A stretch of 28,925 nucleotides of DNA. Origin: Chara braunii (Eukaryota > Streptophyta > Charophyceae > Charales > Characeae). The translations under genes and the position numbers were made by a program. Location of the stretch: contig BFEA01000205.1 of assembly GCA_003427395.1 (NCBI GenBank), positions 1,845,436 to 1,874,360 of the forward strand. Reading direction: 5' to 3'. Shown here piece after piece: positions 1 to 9,509 of the stretch. Each line of letters starts with the position of its first letter. Position 1 is the first letter of the stretch. The notes beneath the pieces are model-generated. The model was not told the DNA's origin and searched no databases. It saw nothing but the letters and a program-made list of their open reading frames with translations.

Positions 1-885
1 TGGAGTTTCTGCTTCAGCTGGTGCAGTTTCTGGTCCACGCGGTACAGTCGCCGCTCCAGATGGTGTAGTGTCTGGTGGAGGTGGTGCAGTTTCTGCTTCG
101 GGCAGTGCAGTTTCTGGTCCAGGCGGTGGAGTTTCTGCTTCAGCTGGTGCAGTCTCTGGTCCAGGCAGTACAGTTGCTGCTCCAGGCGGTGTAGTGTCTG
201 GTGGAGGTGGTGGTGCAGTTTCTGCTCCGGGCGGTGGCGTTTCTGCTTCAGCTGGAGCAGTCTCTGGTGCAGGTGGTACAGTTGCTGCTCCAGGCGGTGT
301 AGTGTCTGGTGGAGGTGGTGGTGCAGTTTCTGCTCCAGGCGGTGGAGTTTCTGCTTCAGCTGGTGCAATTTCTTCTCCAAGCGGTGCAGTGTCTGGTGGA
401 GGTGGTGCAGTTTCTGCTTCGGGCAGTGCAGTTTCTGCTCCAGCGGTGGAGTTTCTGCTTCAGCTGGTGCAATTTCTTCTCCAAGCGGTGCAGTGTCTGG
501 TGGAGGTGGTGCAGTTTCTGCTTCGGGCAGTGCAGTTTCTGCTCCAGGCGGTGGAGTTTCTGCTTCAGCTGGTGCAGTTTCTGGTCCAGGTGGTGCAATT
601 TCTGCTCCAAGCGGTGCAGCTTCTGGTGGAGGTGGTGCGGTTTCTGCATCAGGCAGTGCAGTGTCTGCTCCAGGCGGTGGAGTTTCTGCTTCAGCTGGTG
701 CAGTTTCTGGGCCAGGTGGTGCTTTTTCTGCTCCAGGTGGTGCAGTTTCTGCTGCAGACGGCGCAGTTTCTACTGGTGCTGGTGCAGTTTCTGCTCCAGA
801 TGGTCCAGTAACTGCTGCAGGTGGCGTTGTTTCTGCTCCGGATGGCCCAGGTGCCGCTGCCGGTGTTGTAGTTTCTGCTGCAGAT
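1..885 (+). repeat. 21-bp (heptad-coding) tandem repeat array with 105-bp higher-order units
   Basis: The array has a basic unit of about 21 nt (GGTGCAGTTTCTGCTCCAGG-like) encoding seven residues of the form G-A-V-S-(A/G)-(P/S)-G. Positions 445-549 and 341-444 are identical over five units, except that one G is absent from the first copy (105 versus 104 bp). This indicates a very recent tandem duplication. The array decays gradually after about 800. Because the period is a multiple of three and stop codons are absent, several frames on both strands stay open. Confidence 0.9.
2..445 (+). CDS. Upstream coding part of the heptad-repeat/WD40 gene (5' truncated by window, other frame)
   Basis: The reading frame is open from the second base of the window and encodes the same Gly/Ala/Ser/Val heptapeptide repeat (xAVSAPG, xGVSASA and so on) as the start of the WD40 ORF. 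It is out of frame with that ORF. The switch maps to about 443, where one G of CCAGGCGG is missing (CCAGCGG) in an otherwise identical 105-bp repeat unit. Beyond that point this frame reads Phe/Leu/Gln-rich nonsense, so the natural protein should pass from this frame into the one used from 446 on. The start codon lies before the window unless the ATG at 68 is used. I infer that this is one gene with 493-3354, broken by either a real deletion or a sequencing error. Confidence 0.6.
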
Positions 886-3354
886 GCAGGCCATGCAGTG
901 AGTTCTGTTCCAGGTGCAGGTCTTTCGCCAGGCTCTGTTCCAGGTGCACTTCCTGCTGCTTCTGTTGCTGTTCCTGCTGCTGCCCCTGCCAAAGAAGAAC
1001 CGGATGGCAGTGTGGACGGCAGACGCGTGGCCACGCTGCCTGACGTAGGGGGCAACACGACAGCCAATGCTGTTACCGCTGGCAACAGCGAAGGCGGGAA
1101 GACACACTCCTCCCCACCGCTTCCTCCTCTTCCTCCTCCTCCTACTTCTAAGATTGCTAATGCCACTGTAAGCACTAATTCTGTCAGTGCTGCTGTTCTC
1201 CCTACTATGTCACAGCCCGCTTCTTCCTCTGGACATCCGGCGGAGCATGGCATTGCAGAGATGCACAGCAGCGCATCCAGAGGAGTTCAGTTTGCTCCCT
1301 TGCCATCTAACAGCAGGACGGATCAGAACGGGCAGCAGAAGATGGAGGGAGTGGGCTCTCGCCCTGATTCTTCCTCCCATTCTGGGACAGATCCAACTGG
1401 GACTAACCAAGCCACTCCGGGACTCACTGGCACAAGTCCTTCCCGGGCAACAATGTCCTCCCCCTCCCCTGTGCAAGGGTCCCAGAAGGAAGATGCGTCT
1501 GGCCCCAGCGTAGCCAAAACGGGGTTGATGGGTGTGAAATCGGCGTTGGCAGGTGATGCACAAGCAGGCGGGCAAGGAGGGAGCGAGTTTGGCACAGCGA
1601 CCGTGAACAGCAGGCAGACCTCGGCACCGTCGAACGACATCCTGGAAGCATCAAGTGTGGCCAAGGGTAATGCTAAGGAGGGGGAGCAGGAAGAGAAGCA
1701 GAGAGGGAGAGGTGGAGGGAAAGTGGCAGAGAAGGGTCTGGAGGAGGAAGCCAAGGACGAAGAAGAAGCACGTGATGCTGAGCAGCCACCTGACATCATC
1801 ACCACCATCAATGTGTACACCGGAGGGGCTGATGGTTTGCTTCTTAATTGGTTGTCCAACACTCAGCACAGCTACAACTTGTTGACCATCAACGAGGAGA
1901 TTTCGGGGCATGATGGCTCTATCCTCAGCATCGATTACTGCGAGGACCTAGACTTGCTGATCACAGGATCAGAGGATCGCACCATTCGGATCTGGAATCT
2001 GGATGGGAAACGGTTTCTTCCCAGTGGCGATGGCAATCCGTTCGAGGGGAACGTTCTGACTGGCCACGCGGATCGTGTGGTCGGAGTGGTCTGCTGCAAG
2101 GAGCAGGTGCTTGTCAGCGTCTCTCATGACATGTCCATTCGCTGGTGGGACCTCAACACGCGGCAGGAGACGCACGCGGTGGAGAAGGCGCACAACACTC
2201 CGATCACATCTGTGGCATACAGCGCCGATCGAGACGAGCTTGCGACATGCGCTTCGGAGCCCTTAGCTAAGATCTGGTCCAGCGACACCTACTCTCTAAA
2301 GGCCACGTTGACAGGTCTACCGGGTGACATAGCCAACGTCAAATGGAGCAGCATGCAGAAAGGGATCTGGGTGACGGGGGCAGACGATGGCACGGTGGCC
2401 ATCTGGTCAGCGGAAACCGGGAAGCCTGTAACCAACACCTGCTTCACGGGGGAGTCAGTCACATGCCTCTGTGTCGACGAGATCAACGAGGTCATCCTTG
2501 CTGGCATGTCCAGCAACCTCATCCGGGCCCTGGACATCGATCTGTCCACCACTTTACGCGTTTACGCAGGACATTCGGATGCCATCCGATGTATAGTGCA
2601 CATCAAGGAGAAGGCGCAGTATTTGTCAGCTTCCTGGGACAAAACGCTGCGAATATGGCTGGCCTACAAGACGAAGAAGAAGGAAGATGCATGGAAAGAC
2701 GACCCCAACTTCAAGGAGGGAATGGAAAATGTTTGGGCAAGGGGGGGTGCGATGGGGAACATAGGGGGTTATTTCCTGGAGGAAAGTTGCCCTCCCCAAG
2801 AGCAATACATCAGCAACTACGAGAGGGAGCATCCCCTCGTCTATCCGAAAACGATGGTGTCCTATGTTGGCTTCACCGTAAGGTTGGGGAAGGGTCCCAG
2901 CAGAGGACTGGGGTATGCCGCAAGGGACATAGGGGACGAAGTGGACGGGAGGGAGGGGCAATCCGTTACCACGGCCGGGGGCCCTCTCACTGCCTCAAAA
3001 TCGGAGACCTCTCTGAAATCCTCCTTACCTGGGGGAGCCCAAAACCAAGAACCCTTGCCTCCTAACTGCCCCGAAATACTGGAGGCGAGGCTTGCGGAAC
3101 TCGAGAAGGCTCTTCTTGCCCAGTTCTATTCTATCCCAGACGACCATAGTCAAGGTTCTACAGACGATAAGATACTGAATGGGAAGAGAGCCAGAAACGT
3201 GGCGTCAGCGTCCCATACCAAGGGTCGCCGGCGGAAAAACTATGCCGCAGCCAAGTCCCCTGTGAAACAAGCAGCGCGTGCCACCCGTGCGGCGGCTGTG
3301 TCCTCTCCAAGTCGTCGAGGCAAGCGCAGAGGCAACCGCACCAAGCCACGATGA
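493..3354 (+). CDS. Heptapeptide-repeat, seven-bladed WD40 propeller protein with basic C-terminal tail
   Basis: The ORF has 953 codons and no internal stop. Residues 1 to about 130 are heptad repeats. Residues 130-430 are a Ser/Pro/Gly-rich, apparently disordered linker that becomes Glu/Lys-rich near 390-430. Residues 435-725 contain seven WD-like blade ends: LLLNWL (W453), TIRIWNL (W501), IRWWDL (W551/552), AKIWSS (W595), VAIWSA (W638), the degenerate IRALDI (about 677) and TLRIWLA (W722), with GHD/GHAD/GHSD turns before several. This makes a complete beta-propeller, normally a protein-interaction platform. After blade 7 comes a conserved-looking motif, YEREHPLVYPKTM, then a short predicted helix (ARLAELEKALLAQF) and an Arg/Lys-rich tail (about 895-953) that could be a nuclear signal or bind nucleic acid. 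The ATG at 493 is only the first Met of this frame and lies inside the repeat array, so the true start is upstream. I cannot assign a named WD40 subfamily. Confidence 0.8.
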   Translation: MSGGGGAVSASGSAVSAPGGGVSASAGAVSGPGGAISAPSGAASGGGGAVSASGSAVSAPGGGVSASAGAVSGPGGAFSAPGGAVSAADGAVSTGAGAVSAPDGPVTAAGGVVSAPDGPGAAAGVVVSAADAGHAVSSVPGAGLSPGSVPGALPAASVAVPAAAPAKEEPDGSVDGRRVATLPDVGGNTTANAVTAGNSEGGKTHSSPPLPPLPPPPTSKIANATVSTNSVSAAVLPTMSQPASSSGHPAEHGIAEMHSSASRGVQFAPLPSNSRTDQNGQQKMEGVGSRPDSSSHSGTDPTGTNQATPGLTGTSPSRATMSSPSPVQGSQKEDASGPSVAKTGLMGVKSALAGDAQAGGQGGSEFGTATVNSRQTSAPSNDILEASSVAKGNAKEGEQEEKQRGRGGGKVAEKGLEEEAKDEEEARDAEQPPDIITTINVYTGGADGLLLNWLSNTQHSYNLLTINEEISGHDGSILSIDYCEDLDLLITGSEDRTIRIWNLDGKRFLPSGDGNPFEGNVLTGHADRVVGVVCCKEQVLVSVSHDMSIRWWDLNTRQETHAVEKAHNTPITSVAYSADRDELATCASEPLAKIWSSDTYSLKATLTGLPGDIANVKWSSMQKGIWVTGADDGTVAIWSAETGKPVTNTCFTGESVTCLCVDEINEVILAGMSSNLIRALDIDLSTTLRVYAGHSDAIRCIVHIKEKAQYLSASWDKTLRIWLAYKTKKKEDAWKDDPNFKEGMENVWARGGAMGNIGGYFLEESCPPQEQYISNYEREHPLVYPKTMVSYVGFTVRLGKGPSRGLGYAARDIGDEVDGREGQSVTTAGGPLTASKSETSLKSSLPGGAQNQEPLPPNCPEILEARLAELEKALLAQFYSIPDDHSQGSTDDKILNGKRARNVASASHTKGRRRKNYAAAKSPVKQAARATRAAAVSSPSRRGKRRGNRTKPR

Positions 3355-4780
3355 AAATCTGCGGGACAGGTCACACGCCATATCCATGGAACGGCTCAAG
3401 CCTCTGCTCATACTGCTAATTTTGAAGAGATTCCAGCCACCTCCCCATTTGTCGCAAACCCTTCTCAAAACATGCAGCACATACTGCTGCTGCTGCTGCC
3501 GCTGCCGCTGTGTGTTTTTGTCCAACTCCTCGAGGCCATGGAATGGCATGGATTTGAATACAATACGGTAATAGAAAACACAAAAGCCTGCCAAGTCACA
3601 AGGTGAGGTTAAGGCACCATTCAACTCTGCCTCACAACACCCCTCAACGCCACCAACTACGCAGCACCAGTGCGCGATAGTATGCTAAAAGACCACGAAA
3701 ACCAGCTCATGAAGTCCCGCCGGGCCGCCGCCTCTCCATCTAATGCTAAGCAAGTGACACAGTCTGCATGTCAAGACTTGAGGGAAGTTGAGACACAAAA
3801 GCAGGTCACACACCATTATCCATCAACCCACTGGCTTTGCACACTTGCCATGCAGAGAGAGCTTCCATGTGGAAACAGTTTGTCTTACCCCAGGTTCAAG
3901 GTCACGTTGACTGGGGTTGGTGAACACCTTGACCAAAAGCTAACCAGAGGTGGAAACAGTTTCCACATGGTTCCAGATCACGTTGACTCGAGCCGGTGAA
4001 CCAGACTCAACCTGAATGAAGCCTAACCCCAGGTGCAAGCTGACGCCCGCAACAGAAGTCGACAGATGGACCGCAGGTTGTGGCAAGGGGGATGGCCTCC
4101 AGGCATTGGTTCTTGTAATAGGTCACCAAGTTTGGCAAACGTGTCGTATGGAATCATGATCGATCGGAGTGTGGAAGGGACGATGATTGCTTTGCTGACT
4201 CGCTCCCGGGAGTTCAACTTTCTCAAACCACCAGCACCTTTCCCAGCTATGAAAAGAAATATGCGGCTTGCATGCAGGCGCAACTTTCGGCGCTTGCCTG
4301 CTGGAGCAAAATGGCTGGTGGCGTCAGCTAAAAGGAGGCCCGCACCGGTTCGCCTTTCTTTGGCGCACAGCGTGTTTCCAGCCGCAGAGAAAAGCGCCAC
4401 AGAAGTACTGTTTTTTTTTTTTTAATCAGTACATTAACTGCCAAGTCACCGACCAAGTAGTCCATGCAAGAAGAGCAATGGTATCTATACCTATAGCAAA
4501 CCAAGAGAGACCGCAGACGAATAGGGTTGGGGTATGATGTATGACAACAGAGCCAAGTACTGAAGTTCTGACAGCAAAAAACGAGAGCACGAGCATGCTT
4601 TAAACTTTTCAAGAAGGACAAACGAGCAGGGTACAGGGAGCTATAAGGGGCGGAATCTGGGACACGAGAAAGGGTGGTGAGGGTGGGCTCCTTCCGTGAG
4701 CCTCAAGTCTTTTCTGCAGTTTATGCTGAGGAGGATGGATGGACATGGCCCATGAGATCTGTACTCACTGAAGGGCACAG
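3355..4780. other. 3' flank of the WD40 gene, no gene recognised
   Basis: No ORF here resembles a protein I know. The stretch holds a CTG/CCG trinucleotide run (about 3483-3512) in the presumed 3' UTR and an imperfect tandem duplication with an interval of about 76-81 bp. In that duplication GTGGAAACAGTTT recurs at 3869 and 3950, and TCACGTTGACT at 3902 and 3978. It also has a poly(T) tract at 4410-4424. The segment AAACCACCAGCACCTTTCCC (about 4226-4245) recurs with one change near 27084, so at least part of this region is interspersed repeat. Confidence 0.5.
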
Positions 4781-4782
4781 CA

Positions 4783-5085
4783 GACATAGCGACAAAGCGA
4801 CAAAGGGACAAAGAGGCAAAGTGACAATGAGACAAAGGGGCAAAGAGGCAACGTGACAAAGAGACAAAGGGACAAAGAGGCAAAGTGACAAAGAGAAAGA
4901 GACAAGTAGGCAAAGTGACAAAGAGACCAAGGGACAAATAGGCAAAGTGACAAAGTGATGATGACACAGAGAGAGAGAAAGAGAGAAGAGACAAAGAGAG
5001 AGAAAGAGAAACACAAAAAGAAACACGAAAGAGAGAAAGAGAGAAAGAGAGAAAGAGAGAAAGAGGGAAAGAGAGAAAGAGAAAG
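4783..5085 (+). repeat. Purine-rich minisatellite, (GACAAAGR)n grading into (GAGAAA)n
   Basis: From about 4789 to 4965 the sequence is an array of 8-bp words such as GACAAAGG and GGCAAAGT, arranged in irregular units of about 24 bp. From about 4967 to 5085 it becomes GAGA/GAAA-rich. One strand is almost purely purine. The long open frames on both strands here are products of the repeat. Confidence 0.85.
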
Positions 5086-5354
5086 ATTTCAGGCTGGGGC
5101 TTGCGGCTTTGAGCATTGGTATACATGTACTTTCATGGTGTAGAATAAAATAACGGAACCCTTCAGATCTTTAGAACCTTTGATGATCAGGAAGGGAAGG
5201 ACAACCCCGATTGTCAAAAATTTTGGGGAGAGGAGATGGACGGCAATACAAAGTGGAGCAGGTGGATGGGGTAGGAATACCCATCCTCTTGGCTATGAGA
5301 TCCGGTTGCAAGCTCTTCGTTTCATAATAGCATCCCACTCAATTTGTCAGCGTA

Positions 5355-5464
5355 GGGTCGTCTTCACCCTAATCCAACATACGGTCATTATAGCTGTATA
5401 TTTGGGGCAACTTTGAGTCTAGATGCAGCAATAATTACCATGCATTGTATTCGGGCGCAGACGG
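5355..5464. mobile_element. Palindromic MITE, copy A (TA-flanked, 110 bp)
   Basis: The left arm begins GGGTCGTCTTCACCCTAAT. The right arm, read from the other strand, begins CCGTCTGCGCCCGAATACAA. The two arms match imperfectly over about 40 bp and both continue to a TCATTATAGC-like inner block. TA dinucleotides lie immediately outside both ends (5353-5354 and 5465-5466). Three other copies with the same terminal consensus occur at 9510, 10261 and 10501. Size, symmetry and TA flanks fit a Tc1/mariner-type non-autonomous element. Confidence 0.7.
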
Positions 5465-5466
5465 TA

Positions 5467-6209
5467 GTTAGAGAAGGGTGCAAGAGTCAGCTATAGGATT
5501 CTAGCGCTGTGCTTGGGCAGAGGAGGAGCCTTATTTTCCAGCCTTGAGCACTTGGCCGTTTCTGAGGGTTCTTTTCCCCTCTCTATTTTGACGAAAAACT
5601 TGAGGTTTTACGACATCCTGCCACCCCAAGAAGACCCTGGTTTTCAGGACTTGCTCATTCATGTCGAGGGTCCGTCTAATATCGGCGTCTGTTGGTCGGG
5701 AGCATCACCTACTGGGTAGAGGAGGGTGGAAGGTTTGGATTTGGATCTTAGTGATGGCCTTGGGGGGGCACCAGAATGGCTTTGCTTCTGGCGCCTTGAA
5801 CATTGTGCTGGATCTTCGGGGTCTGTTTGATTGTTTGTAGGCCTCATCAGTTAGTAATTATGTTGACACCGACTAACTTCATTAAGTCGCGATAGTTATT
5901 ATATTGAGGGTGAAGTACAGAAATAGGCTCAAATAGCCCCTTTATATTTGAAAGGACACAAATTAGCCCCGTCGCATGCATCTGGGCTCGTTTTAAGTGT
6001 AAAGACGGACCCAATTCTAGAGAAAGGGGGCACGGTGACTGGCCAGGAGACAGGGGAAACTGGAGGCGTCCACACGTGCTGACTAAGAGGACAAAACGAA
6101 AACAAAAAAGTCAAACCGTCTAAGTTGTCTAACATGTGTGAAATGATCTGGCTTTTCTATTTTCACTGTTGGTGATTTTACTGGAGTAACTGGGTGATGA
6201 TTTGGGGCC
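5467..6209. other. Intergenic sequence / presumed 5' flank of the 6210 ORF
   Basis: I see no recognisable gene. An in-frame TGA at 6198-6200 closes the frame of the downstream ORF four codons before its ATG. A CACGTG E/G-box core occurs at about 6072-6077 (CACACGTGC). I cannot tell whether it acts as a promoter element. Confidence 0.4.
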
Positions 6210-8792
6210 ATGTCAACTCCAATGAGGATGCAGCAAATGCCTGATGATGGGTTTAATGAGATGTCCACCGAAGAGGAAGAAGAGGCCCGGGCCTCAGGGG
6301 AGAGGATGCTCGCGAAGTTCGGGCGCAAGTTACAGAACGCGGGCGAAACATCATCCCTAATTCCGTGCCTGCGAGGTATCCTCCAATTTCTGGCAAACGT
6401 GCTATGCGACGTGTCGTCCGCTGTGGTAAGTCTGCAACACACCTCTGATGATTACAAGACATGCCACCGGTTTCTCAGCAGCATTAGGGCGAGACTCATG
6501 AGACTCGAGCATCTGCAAGCAGAGGATGAGTTGAAGTTGACGCCAGAGACCTATGAGGGGTTGGAACAAACCGAGGAGGCATGCGAAGAGTCGGAACCAA
6601 GCGATGAGATGGAACTGACTGAAGCGTCGGAAGAATCGAGCGAAGAGGCGTGCAAAGAGCTAGAATCCGGCGAAGTGGCATGCCAGGTCGCAGAGGGCGA
6701 GGGCGAGGGCGAGGCATACAAGGACTCGATCTCGATAGCAGCAGACACGACATGTGAGGGCTCTGAAACCGCAATCCAAGGGACTGGCTCAGTCGAAAAA
6801 GCTGTCGGTCTGGTGGATATTGAGGACTGGGCTGTGGAGGAGCTCCTGGCAAAGGCCCGCCTGATTCGAGAAGAGGCAATGGGTAAGCTCTCCCTAACGG
6901 GCATGGTTGCCAGGAGACGGACGGACTCAAACACGGCTAGGGGTGTGAGTGTCAGAAAAACAGAGGCCAACTCTTTGGGAGGAGGGGGAAAGAAGCAGCC
7001 TACCAAGCTGAAGAATTATGAGGGACATAGCAGTAGCAGTAAACGGACAATGGCTGCAGTCAGGAGAGCGAAAGGCGAAGAGGAGGAAGCATCCAGCAGA
7101 GAGTTGTCGCATGGAGGAGGAGGAGGAGGAGGACACAGATCAGGAGAGGGAGGAGGGAAAGGCCTAAGAGGTGGTGTGGCAAAGGAGGGGATAGAATTGA
7201 GAGGCGGAAGAGGGTCCTTACCATTGCGGACGGAGAGCGGCAGAAGTGGACATTTGGGAAGAAAGAGCTTCCGCCACCCTGTGCAGAATGAACTAAGATA
7301 TGAAGATAGAGAGAGCAGGTCGGGAGTCTCTTCGGAGGTGAATCCCATTCCCGCTAGCCGGAACAAAATCGTTTTAGGAGTTGGTGGGACGGTCAAACCT
7401 GTTCCAGCCAGACACCGCAACACTGTTTCATATCTGCTAGGTGCGTCTCGAGGGGTTAACGGTGTAGCGAAAAAGATGTCAGGCAAAGATGAGCTCCTTC
7501 GACATCACAACAAAAACTATTCTGGCCATTCATCCACGTCCGAAACGGCGGAAGGGGGTCGCATCAAGCTCATTCCATCAGCAGATGAACATGAAGCCCC
7601 CCCTCTGGTTTCCTCAGGACCTCTGGTCTCAGAGGGCTCTTTGCGGATGAGAATGAACAGATGCAGGCAGACGGCGGAGGATGGGCAGAGCGAGGCCAGG
7701 GCAGCTAATGCGCAGGTAGAGGGGAAATTGGATGCGAAAGCTGAGATTGAAAGACTTCTTGTCTTCCCACATTCATTTCAGACTCTGCTGACAGGTCTAG
7801 AACCCGGCTTGTGCAATACACAGGCAGGTTGCAAGCCTGACGTCTGTCGTCAGCGACCACAGCGGCGAGCACGGGATCATCGTTGTGATAAGAACGACGA
7901 TCAAACGAACAAAGGGCAGGCAAACGACGATATGCCAAGGAACCTTCGAGAAGACTATCGGCGAAGGTTTATGAGACGGCTGCAGGAAACGTGCACAAGC
8001 GGAGCGGCCAAAAGAGACCGATTTGTGCCTGCTGGAGGCCCTGGAGATGGCGATCGTACGGAGAGGAAAGTGGTTCAAGCGTTAAAGTTGCTGCAGAGAT
8101 TGGCGGGACTGTTCTGTAAGTTGAAGGACATAGACATCCATGAGTTGTCGACTTCCTATCGCTTTGCTCCAGAGCGAAGCTTCATTGCCAGCCATCTTGA
8201 CCGATGGCTCAAAGCTCTGAATGACGTAGAGGCAACACCATTGGATGGAAATGCAGATAATAACTCGCAGAAGCTCAAAACCAAGCGATCAAACTGCAGC
8301 CACAGCGGCTATGTCCGCTCGAACCGTTGCCTACGGGGTTGCTCTAGTTCGAACCCGAGTACGCCATTGGTATGTAAATCGTGGAATCAGTTCACGGCCT
8401 CGTCTCCCTGGCTTCCAGACGTCTTGTCATCTCTTTCTAAGGCAACTGGTCTGCAAAATGATCTTCTTGAGCGATGTAAAGCGATTGTCGCAAGAAAAAG
8501 TCCTTGCCAGGCAGCAAGTACTGTCCCGCTGATGGGACTAAGCAATTTGATTGTGTATTCGACCTTGGAGGAAGCGGCTACGCTGGTGCAGTTGAGGCAT
8601 GCCGTCGAGGCACTGCTGTTCTACTACCACTTTGAAACTGTCGTCGCTGCTGCAATTCTGCCCCAAAACAACACGCCTCCTCTCAATCCGACAAGCGCCT
8701 TTCTAGCGCACTGCCAACTTGCTCATGCTCTCCTCTGTACGGAAGGCAAGAGACTTTTCAGCCTAGCATATCGTGGCCTACCATCAGGCTGA
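6210..8792 (+). CDS. Hypothetical 860-residue protein, acidic/low-complexity N-terminal half and helical C-terminal region
   Basis: This is a long uninterrupted ORF; I do not recognise a family. An in-frame stop at 6198 makes ATG 6210 the earliest start, unless an intron precedes it. The N-terminus has a Glu run (about residues 21-25) and a helical segment (about 28-105, SLIPCLRGILQFLANVL). A Glu/Ser-rich acidic stretch (about 106-165) and a basic Gly/Ser/Arg-rich stretch (about 230-345, with a run of seven Gly) follow. Residues 600-680 look helical (VVQALKLLQRLAGLFCKLKD), as do 735-830 (LVQLRHAVEALLFYYHFETV), suggesting a folded C-terminal domain. A strong splice-donor-like GGTAAGT at about 6425 leaves open that part of this ORF is intronic. 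The stop codon falls inside the first unit of a tandem array, so the last few residues may not be original. Confidence 0.6.
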   Translation: MSTPMRMQQMPDDGFNEMSTEEEEEARASGERMLAKFGRKLQNAGETSSLIPCLRGILQFLANVLCDVSSAVVSLQHTSDDYKTCHRFLSSIRARLMRLEHLQAEDELKLTPETYEGLEQTEEACEESEPSDEMELTEASEESSEEACKELESGEVACQVAEGEGEGEAYKDSISIAADTTCEGSETAIQGTGSVEKAVGLVDIEDWAVEELLAKARLIREEAMGKLSLTGMVARRRTDSNTARGVSVRKTEANSLGGGGKKQPTKLKNYEGHSSSSKRTMAAVRRAKGEEEEASSRELSHGGGGGGGHRSGEGGGKGLRGGVAKEGIELRGGRGSLPLRTESGRSGHLGRKSFRHPVQNELRYEDRESRSGVSSEVNPIPASRNKIVLGVGGTVKPVPARHRNTVSYLLGASRGVNGVAKKMSGKDELLRHHNKNYSGHSSTSETAEGGRIKLIPSADEHEAPPLVSSGPLVSEGSLRMRMNRCRQTAEDGQSEARAANAQVEGKLDAKAEIERLLVFPHSFQTLLTGLEPGLCNTQAGCKPDVCRQRPQRRARDHRCDKNDDQTNKGQANDDMPRNLREDYRRRFMRRLQETCTSGAAKRDRFVPAGGPGDGDRTERKVVQALKLLQRLAGLFCKLKDIDIHELSTSYRFAPERSFIASHLDRWLKALNDVEATPLDGNADNNSQKLKTKRSNCSHSGYVRSNRCLRGCSSSNPSTPLVCKSWNQFTASSPWLPDVLSSLSKATGLQNDLLERCKAIVARKSPCQAASTVPLMGLSNLIVYSTLEEAATLVQLRHAVEALLFYYHFETVVAAAILPQNNTPPLNPTSAFLAHCQLAHALLCTEGKRLFSLAYRGLPSG

Positions 8793-8970
8793 CAAGTGGC
8801 TTACCATCAAGCTGACAAGTGGCCTGCCATCAAGTTGGTTGACACGTGGCCTCCCATCAACTTGACATGATGCCTGCCATTGACTTGGCATGTGAACACT
8901 GAACTGGATGTGCCCATCGAGTTCACGTGTCACACCCGCCATAGAGTCAAACACATGGTGGCCTTCAGTC
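8780..8970 (+). repeat. Degenerate 23-27 bp tandem array (CCATCAAGTTGACACGTGGC-like)
   Basis: About seven decaying units begin with ACCATCAGGCTGACAAGTGG, ACCATCAAGCTGACAAGTGG and CCATCAAGTTGGTTGACACG. Similar units recur at about 9303-9375 (TATCAAGTCGACGCGTGACC) after an interruption of roughly 330 bp. Some units contain ACACGTGGC, which matches the plant G-box/ABRE core; the regulatory meaning is speculative. The 6210 ORF ends within the first unit. Confidence 0.65.
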
Positions 8971-9507
8971 GACTTGAGGCACTCCCTGCCACTCTCAAGA
9001 CAAGTGACCTGTCAGACATCTCTTTTTTTTTGTATAAGAGATTTCTTCTGAAAGAAAAAGAGCGATTTTCTCAAGAGCTCAGTGGACGTCTAGAGACTGT
9101 GGTCCATAGATGGGAATCCCAGGGGAACCCACACTTTGACACTCTCCAAAAACCTGCGAGAAAATCCGGAGAAATCTTTTCTAAAGTTTTTTCTTTCGGA
9201 AGAGATGCACGAAGAGCTAAATCGATTTCTGGATATTTCTGGTCTGCAGACACATGGAACTCCAGAACCAGAAGAGGAGTCCAAATCCAAAGGCGAGAAA
9301 GTTGAACACGTGGCATGCTATCAAGTCGACGCGTGACCTGCTGCCGAGCGAGTTGCCAGCTGGCATGGCATCGAGTCAGCACACATTCTTCGTCAATGTT
9401 CCTAAACCTCTCAGAAATCTCTTTTGGAAATGATCGCTATTTTAGAAAAAGAGATTTTTGAAGAGTTAAATACGCCTGTGGAGGTTTCGGGGTGTCAAAT
9501 AGATGTC
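8971..9507. other. Non-coding, internally repetitive sequence
   Basis: No gene is recognised. Two diverged related blocks can be seen: AGAAATCTTTTCTAAAG near 9171 with GAAGAGCTAAAT near 9209, and AGAAATCTCTTTTGGAAATG near 9413 with GAAGAGTTAAAT near 9460. They suggest an old duplication. Units of the 23-27 bp array reappear at about 9303-9375. Confidence 0.4.
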
Positions 9508-9509
9508 TA

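Noticed and set aside
356-649. Antisense ORF with perfect QKLHxLx heptads resembling a coiled coil
   Set aside because: The 21-bp repeat keeps several frames open on both strands, and only the sense frame continues into the WD40 domain.
4641-5143. Several Ser/Leu/Phe-rich or Lys/Glu-rich ORFs
   Set aside because: Products of the GACAAAGR/GAGA minisatellite read in different frames.
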